Shown piece by piece: positions 1-8,204 of a stretch of 41,505 nt of DNA. The stretch is from the NCBI GenBank assembly GCA_910587865.1, contig CAJUNX010000036.1, positions 1 through 41,505 of the forward strand. Reading direction: 5' to 3'. Positions within the stretch are counted from its first letter, which is position 1. Every line of letters begins with the position of its first letter. A program made the translations under genes and the position numbers. Under the pieces are notes generated by a model. The model ran no database searches, had not been told where the DNA came from, and saw only the letters and a list, made by a program, of their open reading frames with translations. Origin of the DNA: an uncultured Roseburia sp. (GTDB taxonomy: Bacteria; Bacillota; Clostridia; Lachnospirales; Lachnospiraceae).

Positions 1-891
1 CGAGATCGACTGCATTGTGGAATTCTGCGGGGTGTACCCGGTCAATTGGGACATGCGGATTACCCGGCCAGGCTTTCGGCGCTGCCCGACGCGCCGTTCG
101 GCCTGTATGTCAGAGGAAGGCTGCCGGACAAAGAGAAAAAGCAGGTGGCCATAGTGGGGGCACGAATGTGCTCGGAGTACGGGCGGGCGGCGGCGACGGA
201 GCTCGGCCGGCAGCTTGCTTCCGTCGGAGCGGGGGTGATCAGCGGCATGGCCAGGGGGATCGATACGGCGGGACATGCCGGGGCGCTTCTTGGCGGCGGG
301 TATACCTGTGCGGTCTTAGGCTGCGGCGTGGATGTCTGTTATCCGTCGTCGAACCGCAGACTTTACGGGGAGATCCGGGAGAAGGGGTGCATACTTTCGG
401 AGTATCCGCCGGATACGAGTCCGCTGCCGGGCTATTTCCCGCAGCGAAACCGGATCATTGCGGGATTAAGCGACATTGTGGTCGTCGTGGAGGCCAGGGA
501 GAGGAGCGGATCGCTGATCACCGCGGACTGTGCCTTAGAGCAGGGAAAGGAGATCTACGCGGTTCCGGGACGCATCTTTGATCCCCTGAGCGCGGGCTGT
601 AATCAGCTGATCCGGCAGGGGGCCGGGATTGTCGCCGGCATTGACGATTTTAAAAAGGAGCTGGGCTTCTGCGGTGGAGGGAGCGTGTTCCAGGAATCTT
701 TTGTGAATTTATTACTTGAAAAAAACGAGCGGCTGGTGTATAGTTGTGTAGATTTCCGACCGAAAAGTATAGAGAAACTTCTGGGTGAGACAGCGCTTTC
801 CATGCCGGAGCTCGCAGAGATTCTGGAACGTCTGACACAGAAGGGATTTCTCACGGAGACATTTAAAAACTGCTATATCAGAAAGATTTAA
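1..891 (+). CDS. dprA: DNA processing protein DprA, 5' part outside window, probable frameshift near base 50
   Basis: DprA binds single-stranded DNA and loads RecA during natural transformation. From base 46 the frame reads a typical DprA Rossmann core: AIVGARMCSEYGRAA, then ISGMARGID, the YFPQRNRIIAGLS motif and SGSLITADCALEQGKEIYAVPG. A C-terminal winged helix follows (SMPELAEILERLTQKGFL). The N-terminal SAM-like part lies outside the window. The frame is open to base 1, but bases 1-45 in this frame have poor codon use (about one third G/C at third positions). The +1 frame (bases 2-52) has codon use like the rest of the gene and reads GVYPVNWD. One extra G in the run at 48-50 would join it as VNWGHADYPARL, which fits the family. 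So this is either a real frameshift or a sequence error. TTG at 46 is not a convincing start. topA follows 27 bases downstream. Confidence 0.88.
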   Translation, partial: RDRLHCGILRGVPGQLGHADYPARLSALPDAPFGLYVRGRLPDKEKKQVAIVGARMCSEYGRAAATELGRQLASVGAGVISGMARGIDTAGHAGALLGGGYTCAVLGCGVDVCYPSSNRRLYGEIREKGCILSEYPPDTSPLPGYFPQRNRIIAGLSDIVVVVEARERSGSLITADCALEQGKEIYAVPGRIFDPLSAGCNQLIRQGAGIVAGIDDFKKELGFCGGGSVFQESFVNLLLEKNERLVYSCVDFRPKSIEKLLGETALSMPELAEILERLTQKGFLTETFKNCYIRKI

Positions 892-918
892 GCATAAGCG
901 GTATGGAGGAGTTGCGGA

Positions 919-2994
919 ATGGCCAAGTATCTTGTTATTGTTGAGTCACCTGCCAAGGTAAAGACAATCAAAAAATTTCTCGGAAAGAATTACGAAGTCA
1001 TGGCGTCGAACGGGCATGTCAGGGATCTGCCGAAAAGCCAGATGGGAATCGACATCGAACATGATTTTGAGCCGAAATATATCACGATCCGCGGAAAAGG
1101 AGAGATTCTCGCGAAGCTTCGCAAAGAAGTGAAAAAGGCGGAGAAGATCTATCTCGCGACGGACCCTGACCGCGAGGGGGAAGCGATCTCCTGGCATCTG
1201 TGCCATGCGCTTAAGCTGGAGGACCAGGAGGTGAGGCGGATCAGCTTCAACGAGATCACCCAGAAGGCAGTCAGGACGGCCTTAAAGGAGCCGCGGGAGA
1301 TCGATATGAATCTCGTGAACGCGCAGCAGACGAGGAGGATCTTAGACCGCATGGTGGGCTATGAGATCAGCCCGCTTCTCTGGGCCAAGGTAAAACGCGG
1401 CTTAAGCGCGGGCCGCGTACAGTCGGTGGCGCTGCGCATCATCTGTGACCGCGAGGATGAGATCGGGGCGTTCATCCCGGAAGAATACTGGACGCTGGAT
1501 GCGGAGCTGTCGGTTCCCGGTGAGAAAAAGCCGCTTCTGGCAAAGTTTTACGGGGACGAGGACGGAAAGATCACGGTCCGCTCCAAAGACGAGGCGGAAA
1601 AGATAAGGGAGACGCTGGAAAAAGAGACGTTCCGGGTCACGGAGGTGAAAAAAGGAGAGCGCACAAAGAAAGCGCCGCTTCCTTTTACCACGAGCACGCT
1701 TCAGCAGGAGGCTTCAAAGACGCTGAATTTTCCGCTGGCGAAGACCATGCGTATTGCGCAGCAGCTGTATGAGGGCGTGGATATCAAAGGTCAGGGAACG
1801 GTCGGACTGATCACCTATTTAAGAACCGATTCCGTTCGTATCTCGGAGGAGGCGGACTCGCAGGCCAGGGAATATATCAGTGCTTCCTACGGGGAGAACT
1901 ATGTTGCGGAACAGGTTGCGGCGGCAAAGAGCGATGTGCGGATCCAGGATGCGCATGAGGCGATCCGTCCGTCGGATATCCGCAGAACACCTGTCCTGGT
2001 AAAGGAATCTCTCTCCCGGGATCAGTTCCGGCTTTATCAGCTGATCTGGAAACGATTTACGGCCAGCCGGATGTCGCAGGCCGTGTACGAGACGACGAAT
2101 ATCAGGATACAGGCGGGCCGATACCGGTTCGGTGTGTCCGCGTCACGGATTCGGTTTGAGGGATTTCTGTCCGTGTATGCCGGTGAGGAGGACGAGAAGG
2201 AAGAGAACAACGTGCTCCTTAAGAGCATCGACAGACAGACGGAGCTTGCGTTAAAGCAGGTGGACGCAAAGCAGCATTTTACCCAGCCGCCGGCGCATTA
2301 TACGGAGGCATCCCTCGTAAAGACGTTAGAGGAGCTTGGGATCGGGCGGCCGAGCACGTATTCCCCGACCATCACGACGATTCTCGGCAGGCGATATATT
2401 GTAAAGGAGGCAAAAAACCTTTACGTGACGGAGCTCGGCGAGGTGGTCAACCAGATCATGAAGGAATCGTTTCCGAGTGTGGTGGATGAGCACTTTACCG
2501 CAAACATGGAATCGCTGCTCGACAGCGTTGAGGAGGGTACCGTCAGCTGGAAGGCGGTGGTGCGCAATTTCTTTCCGGATCTGGAAGCCGCGGTCAAAGC
2601 GGCACAGAAGGATCTTGAAAAGATAAAGATTGAGGACGAGGTGTCGGATGTCGTCTGTGATTTATGCGGGCGCAATATGGTGGTCAAATACGGGCCGCAT
2701 GGAAAGTTCCTCGCCTGCCCCGGGTTTCCGGACTGCCGGAACACAAAGCCGTATCTCGAGAAAATCGGAGTACCGTGTCCGAAATGCCAGAAAGACTTGG
2801 TGCTGCGCAAGACGAAAAAAGGCAGACGGTATTTCGGATGCGAGGACAATCCGGAATGTGATTTTATGAGCTGGTCACAGCCCGTGGCGGACAAATGTCC
2901 GAAATGCGGCGGATATATGGTGATCAAGGGGAATAAGATTGTGTGTGCGGATGCGCAGTGCGGATATGTGACGGAACAGAAGGCGGAAGAATAA
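919..2994 (+). CDS. topA: DNA topoisomerase I (type IA)
   Basis: Relaxes negatively supercoiled DNA by cutting one strand. The 691-residue length is normal for Firmicutes TopA. The Toprim domain starts at once with LVIVESPAK (E9) and carries the metal-binding DPDREGE motif (D82, D84). The active-site tyrosine is Y300 in GLITYLRTDS. The C-terminus has three four-cysteine zinc-ribbon modules, from C580 to C681, beginning VCDLC, VPCPKC and DKCPKC. The start ATG has a GGAGG site (905-909) nine bases upstream. It follows dprA as in Bacillus. In Bacillus, trmFO, codV, clpQ and clpY lie between topA and codY; here codY follows directly. No terminator with a T run is visible after the stop. Confidence 0.98.
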   Translation: MAKYLVIVESPAKVKTIKKFLGKNYEVMASNGHVRDLPKSQMGIDIEHDFEPKYITIRGKGEILAKLRKEVKKAEKIYLATDPDREGEAISWHLCHALKLEDQEVRRISFNEITQKAVRTALKEPREIDMNLVNAQQTRRILDRMVGYEISPLLWAKVKRGLSAGRVQSVALRIICDREDEIGAFIPEEYWTLDAELSVPGEKKPLLAKFYGDEDGKITVRSKDEAEKIRETLEKETFRVTEVKKGERTKKAPLPFTTSTLQQEASKTLNFPLAKTMRIAQQLYEGVDIKGQGTVGLITYLRTDSVRISEEADSQAREYISASYGENYVAEQVAAAKSDVRIQDAHEAIRPSDIRRTPVLVKESLSRDQFRLYQLIWKRFTASRMSQAVYETTNIRIQAGRYRFGVSASRIRFEGFLSVYAGEEDEKEENNVLLKSIDRQTELALKQVDAKQHFTQPPAHYTEASLVKTLEELGIGRPSTYSPTITTILGRRYIVKEAKNLYVTELGEVVNQIMKESFPSVVDEHFTANMESLLDSVEEGTVSWKAVVRNFFPDLEAAVKAAQKDLEKIKIEDEVSDVVCDLCGRNMVVKYGPHGKFLACPGFPDCRNTKPYLEKIGVPCPKCQKDLVLRKTKKGRRYFGCEDNPECDFMSWSQPVADKCPKCGGYMVIKGNKIVCADAQCGYVTEQKAEE

Positions 2995-3037
2995 AATAAT
3001 AAGACATTGCAGCGGGTATCTCCTGAAATAGTGGAAA

Positions 3038-3052
3038 AATTTTGCGAAAATA
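3038..3052 (+). promoter_or_regulatory. CodY-box-like palindrome 1 upstream of codY
   Basis: AATTTTGCGAAAATA matches the published CodY box AATTTTCWGAAAATT at 12 of 15 positions, both arms intact. It lies 28 bases (centre to centre) upstream of a second such box and just upstream of the codY promoter. Binding is inferred. Confidence 0.55.
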
Positions 3053-3062
3053 CGCAAAAATA

Positions 3063-3091
3063 TTGAATTTTCTGAATAAGCATGTTAGAAT
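3063..3091 (+). promoter_or_regulatory. SigA-type promoter of codY
   Basis: TTGAAT (3063-3068), a 17-base spacer and TAGAAT (3086-3091) form a near-consensus housekeeping promoter. Transcription would begin near 3098, leaving a leader of about 100 bases before codY. Confidence 0.7.
3066..3080 (+). promoter_or_regulatory. CodY-box-like site 2 overlapping the codY -35 element
   Basis: AATTTTCTGAATAAG matches the CodY consensus at 12 of 15 positions, including the whole left arm and centre. It overlaps the -35 box and spacer of the codY promoter, so bound CodY would block RNA polymerase. Confidence 0.55.
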
Positions 3092-3126
3092 ATGAAGCAT
3101 AATGAAAACTCGGTGACTCTAAGGGT

Positions 3127-3177
3127 GCGGCGGGGCAGTGACAGCCGCGAAAGCAGCGTGAAAACATCGGTTTCACG
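3127..3177 (+). other. Two hairpins in the codY leader
   Basis: GCGGC (3127-3131) pairs with GCCGC (3144-3148), and CGTGAAA (3157-3163) pairs perfectly with TTTCACG (3171-3177) over a 7-base loop. The second ends 21 bases before the codY start. There is no T run after it, so it is not a terminator; it could affect translation or mRNA stability. I recognise no known riboswitch. Confidence 0.45.
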
Positions 3178-3198
3178 ACGTAGAAATGAGGTAGGTTT

Positions 3199-3981
3199 AT
3201 GAGTGTTCAGTTATTGGATAAGACAAGAAAAATCAATAAGCTGCTTCACAATAACAATTCGTCAAAGGTAGTTTTTAATGACATCTGCGACGTGCTGAAG
3301 GAGATTCTGGGCTCGAATATTCTGGTGATCAGCAAAAAGGGAAAGGTACTCGGAACCGGAATCTGCCACGGCGTGGTGGAGATCAATGAGCTGATTGAGG
3401 ATGAAGTGGGCGGATTTATCGATCCCCTGCTGAATGAGCGGCTCTTGGGAATCCTCTCCACAAAGGAGAATGTGAATCTCGAGACGCTCGGGTTTGTGGA
3501 CAATGTGAAAAAGTATACGGCGATCATCACGCCGATCGATATCGCCGGGGAGCGTCTGGGCACGCTGTTTGTCTACCGCGAGGACAATCCATACGATATC
3601 GACGATATCATCTTAAGCGAGTACGGCACGACCGTGGTGGGCCTTGAGATGATGCGTTCCGTCAATGAGGAGAACGCGGAGGAAAACCGCAAGATTCAGA
3701 TTGTCAAGTCGGCGATCAGTACGCTTTCCTTCTCCGAACTTGAGGCGATCACGCACATTTTCGATGAGATGGACGGAAAGGAAGGGATTCTTGTTGCGAG
3801 CAAAATAGCGGACCGTGTGGGGATCACGCGTTCCGTGATTGTAAATGCGCTGCGCAAGTTTGAGAGCGCCGGAGTGATCGAATCGCGCTCTTCCGGAATG
3901 AAAGGAACCTACATCAAAGTGTTAAACGATGTGGTGTTTGACGAGCTTGACCGGATAAAAAAACAGAATCAGAAAAGCTGA
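3199..3981 (+). CDS. codY: GTP- and branched-chain-amino-acid-sensing global repressor CodY
   Basis: CodY represses amino acid uptake and biosynthesis, and often motility and competence genes, when GTP and branched-chain amino acids are plentiful. The 260 residues match the family length (259 in B. subtilis). Residues about 1-155 form the ligand-sensing GAF-like domain. A helical linker follows, then a winged helix at about 180-255 with the typical ASKIADRVGITRSVIV recognition region and GMKGTYIKV wing. The ATG at 3199 is preceded by a GAGGTAGG-type site. It has its own promoter with two CodY-box-like sites, suggesting autoregulation. It sits directly upstream of the flagellar operon, as in Bacillus. 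Confidence 0.98.
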   Translation: MSVQLLDKTRKINKLLHNNNSSKVVFNDICDVLKEILGSNILVISKKGKVLGTGICHGVVEINELIEDEVGGFIDPLLNERLLGILSTKENVNLETLGFVDNVKKYTAIITPIDIAGERLGTLFVYREDNPYDIDDIILSEYGTTVVGLEMMRSVNEENAEENRKIQIVKSAISTLSFSELEAITHIFDEMDGKEGILVASKIADRVGITRSVIVNALRKFESAGVIESRSSGMKGTYIKVLNDVVFDELDRIKKQNQKS

Positions 3982-4298
3982 GTGTATCAGAGGGGCAGTC
4001 AGCTGCAGAATACGGTGCGGATACAGGGTGATCTGCCGGAGTAACGGCGGGTTAAGCAGGGGATCTGCACCACATGCAGCGGCAGCCCCTATATTATGGA
4101 AGTTTTTACTTTGTAATGAAACAGGCAATTTATGTCATAAAATACAAAGATTAGTGTGTGGTATATATATTTTCCACAATATCGTGTAAAAATTTGAAAA
4201 AGTACTTGTCTTTTCTCAATGATGATTTATAATTATGCTTAGGGCAATTATTGCGTATGTATGATTGTCGTACAAATGTGACCGAAAGGAGATGCCGG
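3982..4298 (+). other. codY-flgB intergenic region
   Basis: This 317-base spacer has no convincing gene. Its first half has a GC-rich imperfect hairpin: AGGGG (4058-4062) with CCCCT (4086-4090), and inside it CTGCA (4065-4069) with TGCAG (4075-4079). No T run follows, so it is at best a weak end for codY transcripts. Its second half is AT-rich and carries the flgB promoter. A weak CodY-box-like stretch (4190-4204, 10 of 15 matches) lies just upstream of that promoter. Confidence 0.6.
4206..4233 (+). promoter_or_regulatory. SigA-type promoter of the fla/che operon
   Basis: TTGTCT (4206-4211), a 16-base spacer and a perfect TATAAT (4228-4233) precede flgB, giving a leader of about 60 bases. 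It is the only strong promoter seen before the first flagellar gene, so the operon is probably read by housekeeping polymerase, as the Bacillus fla/che operon is. Confidence 0.7.
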
Positions 4299-4700
4299 AT
4301 GATTACGACGAATGCGTTTGACTACATTAATATTCTGGATAAGGCGGCGGATGCCAGCTGGATGCGGGAGAATGCGCTTGCCAATAATATCAGCAATATA
4401 GACACACCGGGGTATAAGAGAAGGGACGTGAATTTTCAGTCTGTTTTACAGAGGGAGCTCGGCAGTGCGGCTTCGGGAAGTGAATCACTGCGGAAGGAAG
4501 TGCGCAGGCTCAACCGGGATCTGGGGTGCCTTGATGTATCGCCCTATACGGATTCCGCGAATTATTCCTATCGTCTGGACAAAAATAATGTCGATGTGGA
4601 TACGGAGCATGTGGAGCTGGCGTCGGAACAGCTGCGTTATGAACTTATCACCACGGCGATCAACGGATCGTTCAGCTGGGCGAAGGTTGTACTTAAATAA
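4299..4700 (+). CDS. flgB: Flagellar basal-body rod protein FlgB
   Basis: FlgB is a proximal rod subunit exported through the flagellar type III apparatus. The 133-residue product has the FlgB/FlgC rod N-terminus (ALANNISNIDTPGYKRRDVN) and a C-terminal helix (ELASEQLRYELITTAINGSF) typical of axial proteins. I chose ATG 4299 because AAAGGAG (4284-4290) sits eight bases before it; the frame is open further upstream but without a good ribosome site. It is first in the operon and is followed after 14 bases by flgC. Confidence 0.97.
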   Translation: MITTNAFDYINILDKAADASWMRENALANNISNIDTPGYKRRDVNFQSVLQRELGSAASGSESLRKEVRRLNRDLGCLDVSPYTDSANYSYRLDKNNVDVDTEHVELASEQLRYELITTAINGSFSWAKVVLK

Positions 4701-4714
4701 GCAGGAGGAAAGAG

Positions 4715-5155
4715 ATGGGATTATTTCAGGCATTTGATATCAGCGCATCGGGAATGGCGGCAGAGAGGTTCCGCATTGACACGATTGCGCAGAACATTGC
4801 GAATATCAAGACGACGCGCACCGAGGACGGAACGCCGTACCGCAGAAAGATCGTGACCTTCGGCGAGCGGAATATGACGTCGTTCAGCAAATATTATGAG
4901 TCGGCGCGCGCGGATGTTGTCGGAAACGGCGTGAAGGTGGTCTCCGTCAAAGAAGACACGGAGACGGATCTGATGATGGTGTACGATCCGGCGCACCCGG
5001 ATGCGGACGAGAACGGATACGTGATGTACCCGAATGTTAATACCGTGACGGAAATGACGAATCTCATTGACGCGACAAGAGCGTACGAGGCGAATACGAC
5101 TGCGTTTAACGCATCGAAGAGCATGGTTCAGGCTGCGCTTAAGATCGGCAGCTGA
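4715..5155 (+). CDS. flgC: Flagellar basal-body rod protein FlgC
   Basis: Rod subunit that assembles with FlgB. The 146 residues match the family. It begins FQAFDISASGMAAERFRIDT and has the rod signature IAQNIANIKTTRTEDGTPYRRK. It ends in the conserved axial helix (NLIDATRAYEANTTAFNASK). A good AGGAGG site lies just before the ATG. The flgB-flgC-fliE-fliF order is the standard one. Confidence 0.97.
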   Translation: MGLFQAFDISASGMAAERFRIDTIAQNIANIKTTRTEDGTPYRRKIVTFGERNMTSFSKYYESARADVVGNGVKVVSVKEDTETDLMMVYDPAHPDADENGYVMYPNVNTVTEMTNLIDATRAYEANTTAFNASKSMVQAALKIGS

Positions 5156-5194
5156 CGTTCTGACACAGGCGTCTGACGTATCATGAGAGGAATC

Positions 5195-5228
5195 TGCTGC
5201 CGGCGCCGGATCACGGTCTGCCGCAGCA
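5195..5228 (+). other. Hairpin between flgC and fliE
   Basis: TGCTGC (5195-5200) pairs with GCAGCA (5223-5228) around a GC-rich loop that contains CGGCGCCG. There is no T run. It is one of several hairpins in the rare longer gaps of this operon. Confidence 0.4.
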
Positions 5229-5259
5229 AAACAGAAAATAAAGGATGGAGATGGTTGGT

Positions 5260-5574
5260 ATGGATATCAGTGCACTGACAGGGCTTTCCGCCGCGGATTA
5301 TCTGGATACTGTCGCGGGAAATACCCTGCTTGCGGAGTCGCCGGAGGAGACGTTTGATTCTGTTCTGGCGTCCGCGATGAATATGTTGAATGAGACGAAC
5401 GACCTGCAGAACGATTCGGATGCCGCGAAGATGGAATTCGTGCTCGGAAAAGCGGATAATCCGCATGATATGCAGATTGCGGGGGCAAAGGCGCTGGAGG
5501 CGCTGCAGTATACGACGGCGATCCGCGATAAGATGCTGGATGCCTACAAAGAAATTATGAATATGCAGATTTAG
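5260..5574 (+). CDS. fliE: Flagellar hook-basal body protein FliE
   Basis: FliE joins the MS ring (FliF) to the rod. The product has 104 residues, the usual family size. Its C-terminal half is the conserved helical part: AKMEFVLGKADNPHDMQIAG and then LQYTTAIRDKMLDAYKEIMN. Three ATG codons are possible (5245, 5251, 5260). I prefer 5260 because GGAG at 5247-5250 lies nine bases before it, whereas the others are too close to any ribosome site. fliF starts a few bases after the stop. Confidence 0.94.
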   Translation: MDISALTGLSAADYLDTVAGNTLLAESPEETFDSVLASAMNMLNETNDLQNDSDAAKMEFVLGKADNPHDMQIAGAKALEALQYTTAIRDKMLDAYKEIMNMQI

Positions 5575-5592
5575 TGAATGGAGTCGGGGAAA

Positions 5593-7191
5593 ATGCCAGA
5601 GCAAATGCAAAAAATGGGAAATCGGATTCTGGAGTGGTGGAAGAAGTACAACACCAGACAGAAGGTTCTGCTGGGAAGCATTGCGGCGACGCTGATACTG
5701 GCGCTTGCTCTCCTGGCGCTGGTTGTCAGCAGGCCGTCCATGACGCCGCTCGCTGTCTGCGAGACCACGGCTGAGGCCGCGAAGGTAAAAGAAATACTGG
5801 ATGACAGTACGATCAAATATGAGATGTCACCGGACGGACTGGTCTTTAAGGTGGCCGAAAAGGATGTGGCGGCGGCATCGATTCTTTTGGGAGAGAACGG
5901 CATTCCGTCGCAGGGTTATACGCTGGAAGATGTGTTTGACGGTGGTTTCAGCTCCACGGAAGCCGATAAGATGAAGCGTTACAAGCGGTACATGGAAGAC
6001 CGGTTTGAGGATCATCTGGAGCAGCTCTCGAATGTGGAGAGCGCATCGATCGATCTGACGCTGCCGAACAATGACGGTACGATTCTTGCGCAAAAAGAGC
6101 AGGCGCATGCATCGGTGATTCTGACGCTCTCCGGGGAGATGGATGAGGAGCAGGCATACGGCCTTGCACAGTACATAGCAACAGAGCTTGGGAACGATGA
6201 CACAAAAAATATTCTGATACTGGATTCGAACGTAAACGTGCTTTTTTCCGGCAAAGACAACAGCTCCACGGGCGGAACGGCATCGAGTCAGCTGTCACTC
6301 CGGTCAAAGCAGGAGAATACGATAAAGAACGGCGTGAAAGATGTGCTGGTCGGATCCGGGATCTATGACAATGTGGAGGTTACGGCGAGTCTGAACATGG
6401 ATTTCAGCCAGCGGCGCGAGGTGAGCCGTGAATATTCCGCACCGGACGGACAGACGACCGGATTTCTCACGGAGCAGAACGAATTCAACTCTTCGAGCAC
6501 GGGAGGCGTGGCGGCGGCGCCGGGGACGGACCCGAACGACGATACGTCCTATGTGCTGGAGGATGGCAATTATACGGAGTCCGAGACATCGGATATCTCC
6601 AACAGGTATCAGTACAACGAAAAGGTGACGGAAGAAAGCTCCGCAGTCGGGGCGATTGACTATGAGAATTCCTCGCTTGCGGCGGTGGCGACGAATTACG
6701 TGCTCTACAACGAGGATATTCTGCGCGCATCCGGTGAACTTGAGGATATGTCGTTTGAAGAATATATCGCCGCACACAGTGAGCCGGTGAGAAGAGAGGT
6801 CGATGAGGATTACTATCAGATGATCTCCAATGCGACCGGGTTTCCGGTAGAGAAGATCAGCATCATCGCATACGATGAGCCGGTGTTCCAGCACTCGACC
6901 GGCGGAAGAAGTATCAGGGATTACATGCAGATTATGCTGGCGGTGTTAATCCTCGTGCTTCTTGGTTATGTGGTATTCCGCAGCACCAGAAGAGAGAGAG
7001 TGCCTGTTGTGGAGGAGGAGCTTTCCGTTGAGAGCCTTCTTGAGTCCACCAGGGAAAATCAGGAAGAACTTGAGAATATCGGCTACAATGAAAAGTCGGA
7101 GACAAGAGTTCTTTTGGAAAAATTTGTCCAGGAAAATCCGGAAGCGGCGGCATCGCTGCTGCGCAACTGGCTGAATGAGGAGTGGGAATAG
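5593..7191 (+). CDS. fliF: Flagellar MS-ring protein FliF
   Basis: FliF forms the membrane ring on which the motor and export gate assemble. The product (532 residues from ATG 5593) has a first membrane helix early on (KVLLGSIAATLILALALLAL). A ring-building periplasmic region follows (KYEMSPDGLVFKV, NGIPSQGYTLEDVFDGG). A second membrane helix lies near the end (IMLAVLILVLLGYVVF), and a short acidic C-terminal tail would bind FliG. ATG 5578 is in frame three bases after fliE, but ATG 5593 has GGAG (5580-5583) at a good distance. The region 6480-6650 encodes a Ser/Gly/Thr-rich stretch that is usually variable. Confidence 0.97.
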   Translation: MPEQMQKMGNRILEWWKKYNTRQKVLLGSIAATLILALALLALVVSRPSMTPLAVCETTAEAAKVKEILDDSTIKYEMSPDGLVFKVAEKDVAAASILLGENGIPSQGYTLEDVFDGGFSSTEADKMKRYKRYMEDRFEDHLEQLSNVESASIDLTLPNNDGTILAQKEQAHASVILTLSGEMDEEQAYGLAQYIATELGNDDTKNILILDSNVNVLFSGKDNSSTGGTASSQLSLRSKQENTIKNGVKDVLVGSGIYDNVEVTASLNMDFSQRREVSREYSAPDGQTTGFLTEQNEFNSSSTGGVAAAPGTDPNDDTSYVLEDGNYTESETSDISNRYQYNEKVTEESSAVGAIDYENSSLAAVATNYVLYNEDILRASGELEDMSFEEYIAAHSEPVRREVDEDYYQMISNATGFPVEKISIIAYDEPVFQHSTGGRSIRDYMQIMLAVLILVLLGYVVFRSTRRERVPVVEEELSVESLLESTRENQEELENIGYNEKSETRVLLEKFVQENPEAAASLLRNWLNEEWE

Positions 7192-7193
7192 TT

Positions 7194-8204
7194 ATGGCGA
7201 AAGCAGAAGAATACAATGGGGTACAAAAAGCGGCGATTCTTCTGATTGCACTCGGGCCGGAGCTCTCTGCGGATGTGTTCAAGCATCTGAAGGAAGAGGA
7301 GATCGAGGAGCTGACGCTCGAGATTGCAAATACAAGAAGCGTGTCTCCGCAGGTGAAAGAGGATGTACTGAATGAATTTTACCAGATCTGCCTGGCGCAG
7401 CAGTATATTGCCGAGGGCGGTATCGGGTATGCGAAGGAACTGCTGGATAAGGCATTTGGAAATGACAGAGCGCAGGAGGTTATCACGAAGCTTACGGCTT
7501 CCCTGCAGGTGCGTCCGTTTGAGTTTGTGCGCAAGACGGATCCGAGCCAGCTTCTGAACTTTATTCAGGATGAGCATCCGCAGACGATTGCAATGATTTT
7601 ATCATATATGACGGCAGCGCAGGCATCGATGGTGATCGGTGCCCTGGCGCCTGAAAAGCAGGCGGATGTCGCAAAGCGTATCGCGATGATGGACCGCACG
7701 TCGCCGGATGTGATCAAAGAGGTGGAAAAGGTGCTTGAGAGAAAGCTTGCGTCGCTTGTGAATCAGGATTACACGATTGTCGGCGGTGTCGATGCGATTG
7801 TCAACATTTTAAATGCTGTGGATCGTTCTACCGAGAAGCATATTATGGAATCTCTTGAGATTGAAGAACCCGAACTTGCAGATGAGATCCGCAAGAAGAT
7901 GTTCGTATTTGAAGACATTCTTCTTCTGGATGACCGTGCGATTCAGCGTGTGCTCAGGGATGTGGAGAATGCGGATCTCGGCGTTGCACTGAAATCCGCG
8001 AATGAAGAAGTGAAGAACGTGATCTTTAAGAATCTTTCCAAGCGTCTTGCGGCGATGATTCAGGAGGATATGGAATTCATGGGTCCGGTGCGTATGAAGG
8101 ACGTGGAGGAAGCACAGCAGAAGATTGTCGGTGTCATCCGTAAACTGGAGGATGCCGGTGAGATTGTAATCTCCAGAGGCGGAGGTGATGAGATCGTTGT
8201 CTAA
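7194..8204 (+). CDS. fliG: Flagellar motor switch protein FliG
   Basis: FliG is the switch component touching FliF, FliM and the MotA stator; it generates torque. The 336 residues fit the family (338 in Bacillus). The start of the protein (YNGVQKAAILLIALGPELSA) is the FliF-binding domain. The middle has the armadillo-type EHPQTIAMILSYM motif. The C-terminal domain carries the charged torque helix and MFVFEDILLLDDRAIQRVLR. A GTG at 7182 is in frame, but ATG 7194 has GGAG upstream and starts right after fliF. Confidence 0.98.
   Translation: MAKAEEYNGVQKAAILLIALGPELSADVFKHLKEEEIEELTLEIANTRSVSPQVKEDVLNEFYQICLAQQYIAEGGIGYAKELLDKAFGNDRAQEVITKLTASLQVRPFEFVRKTDPSQLLNFIQDEHPQTIAMILSYMTAAQASMVIGALAPEKQADVAKRIAMMDRTSPDVIKEVEKVLERKLASLVNQDYTIVGGVDAIVNILNAVDRSTEKHIMESLEIEEPELADEIRKKMFVFEDILLLDDRAIQRVLRDVENADLGVALKSANEEVKNVIFKNLSKRLAAMIQEDMEFMGPVRMKDVEEAQQKIVGVIRKLEDAGEIVISRGGGDEIVV

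Noticed and set aside
15..581. 188-residue frame overlapping dprA
   Set aside because: It is the shifted frame of dprA with no family features.
2421..3176. 251-residue minus-strand frame opposite topA
   Set aside because: Lies opposite the zinc-finger part of topA, has no ribosome site or family motif; a by-product of GC-rich codons.
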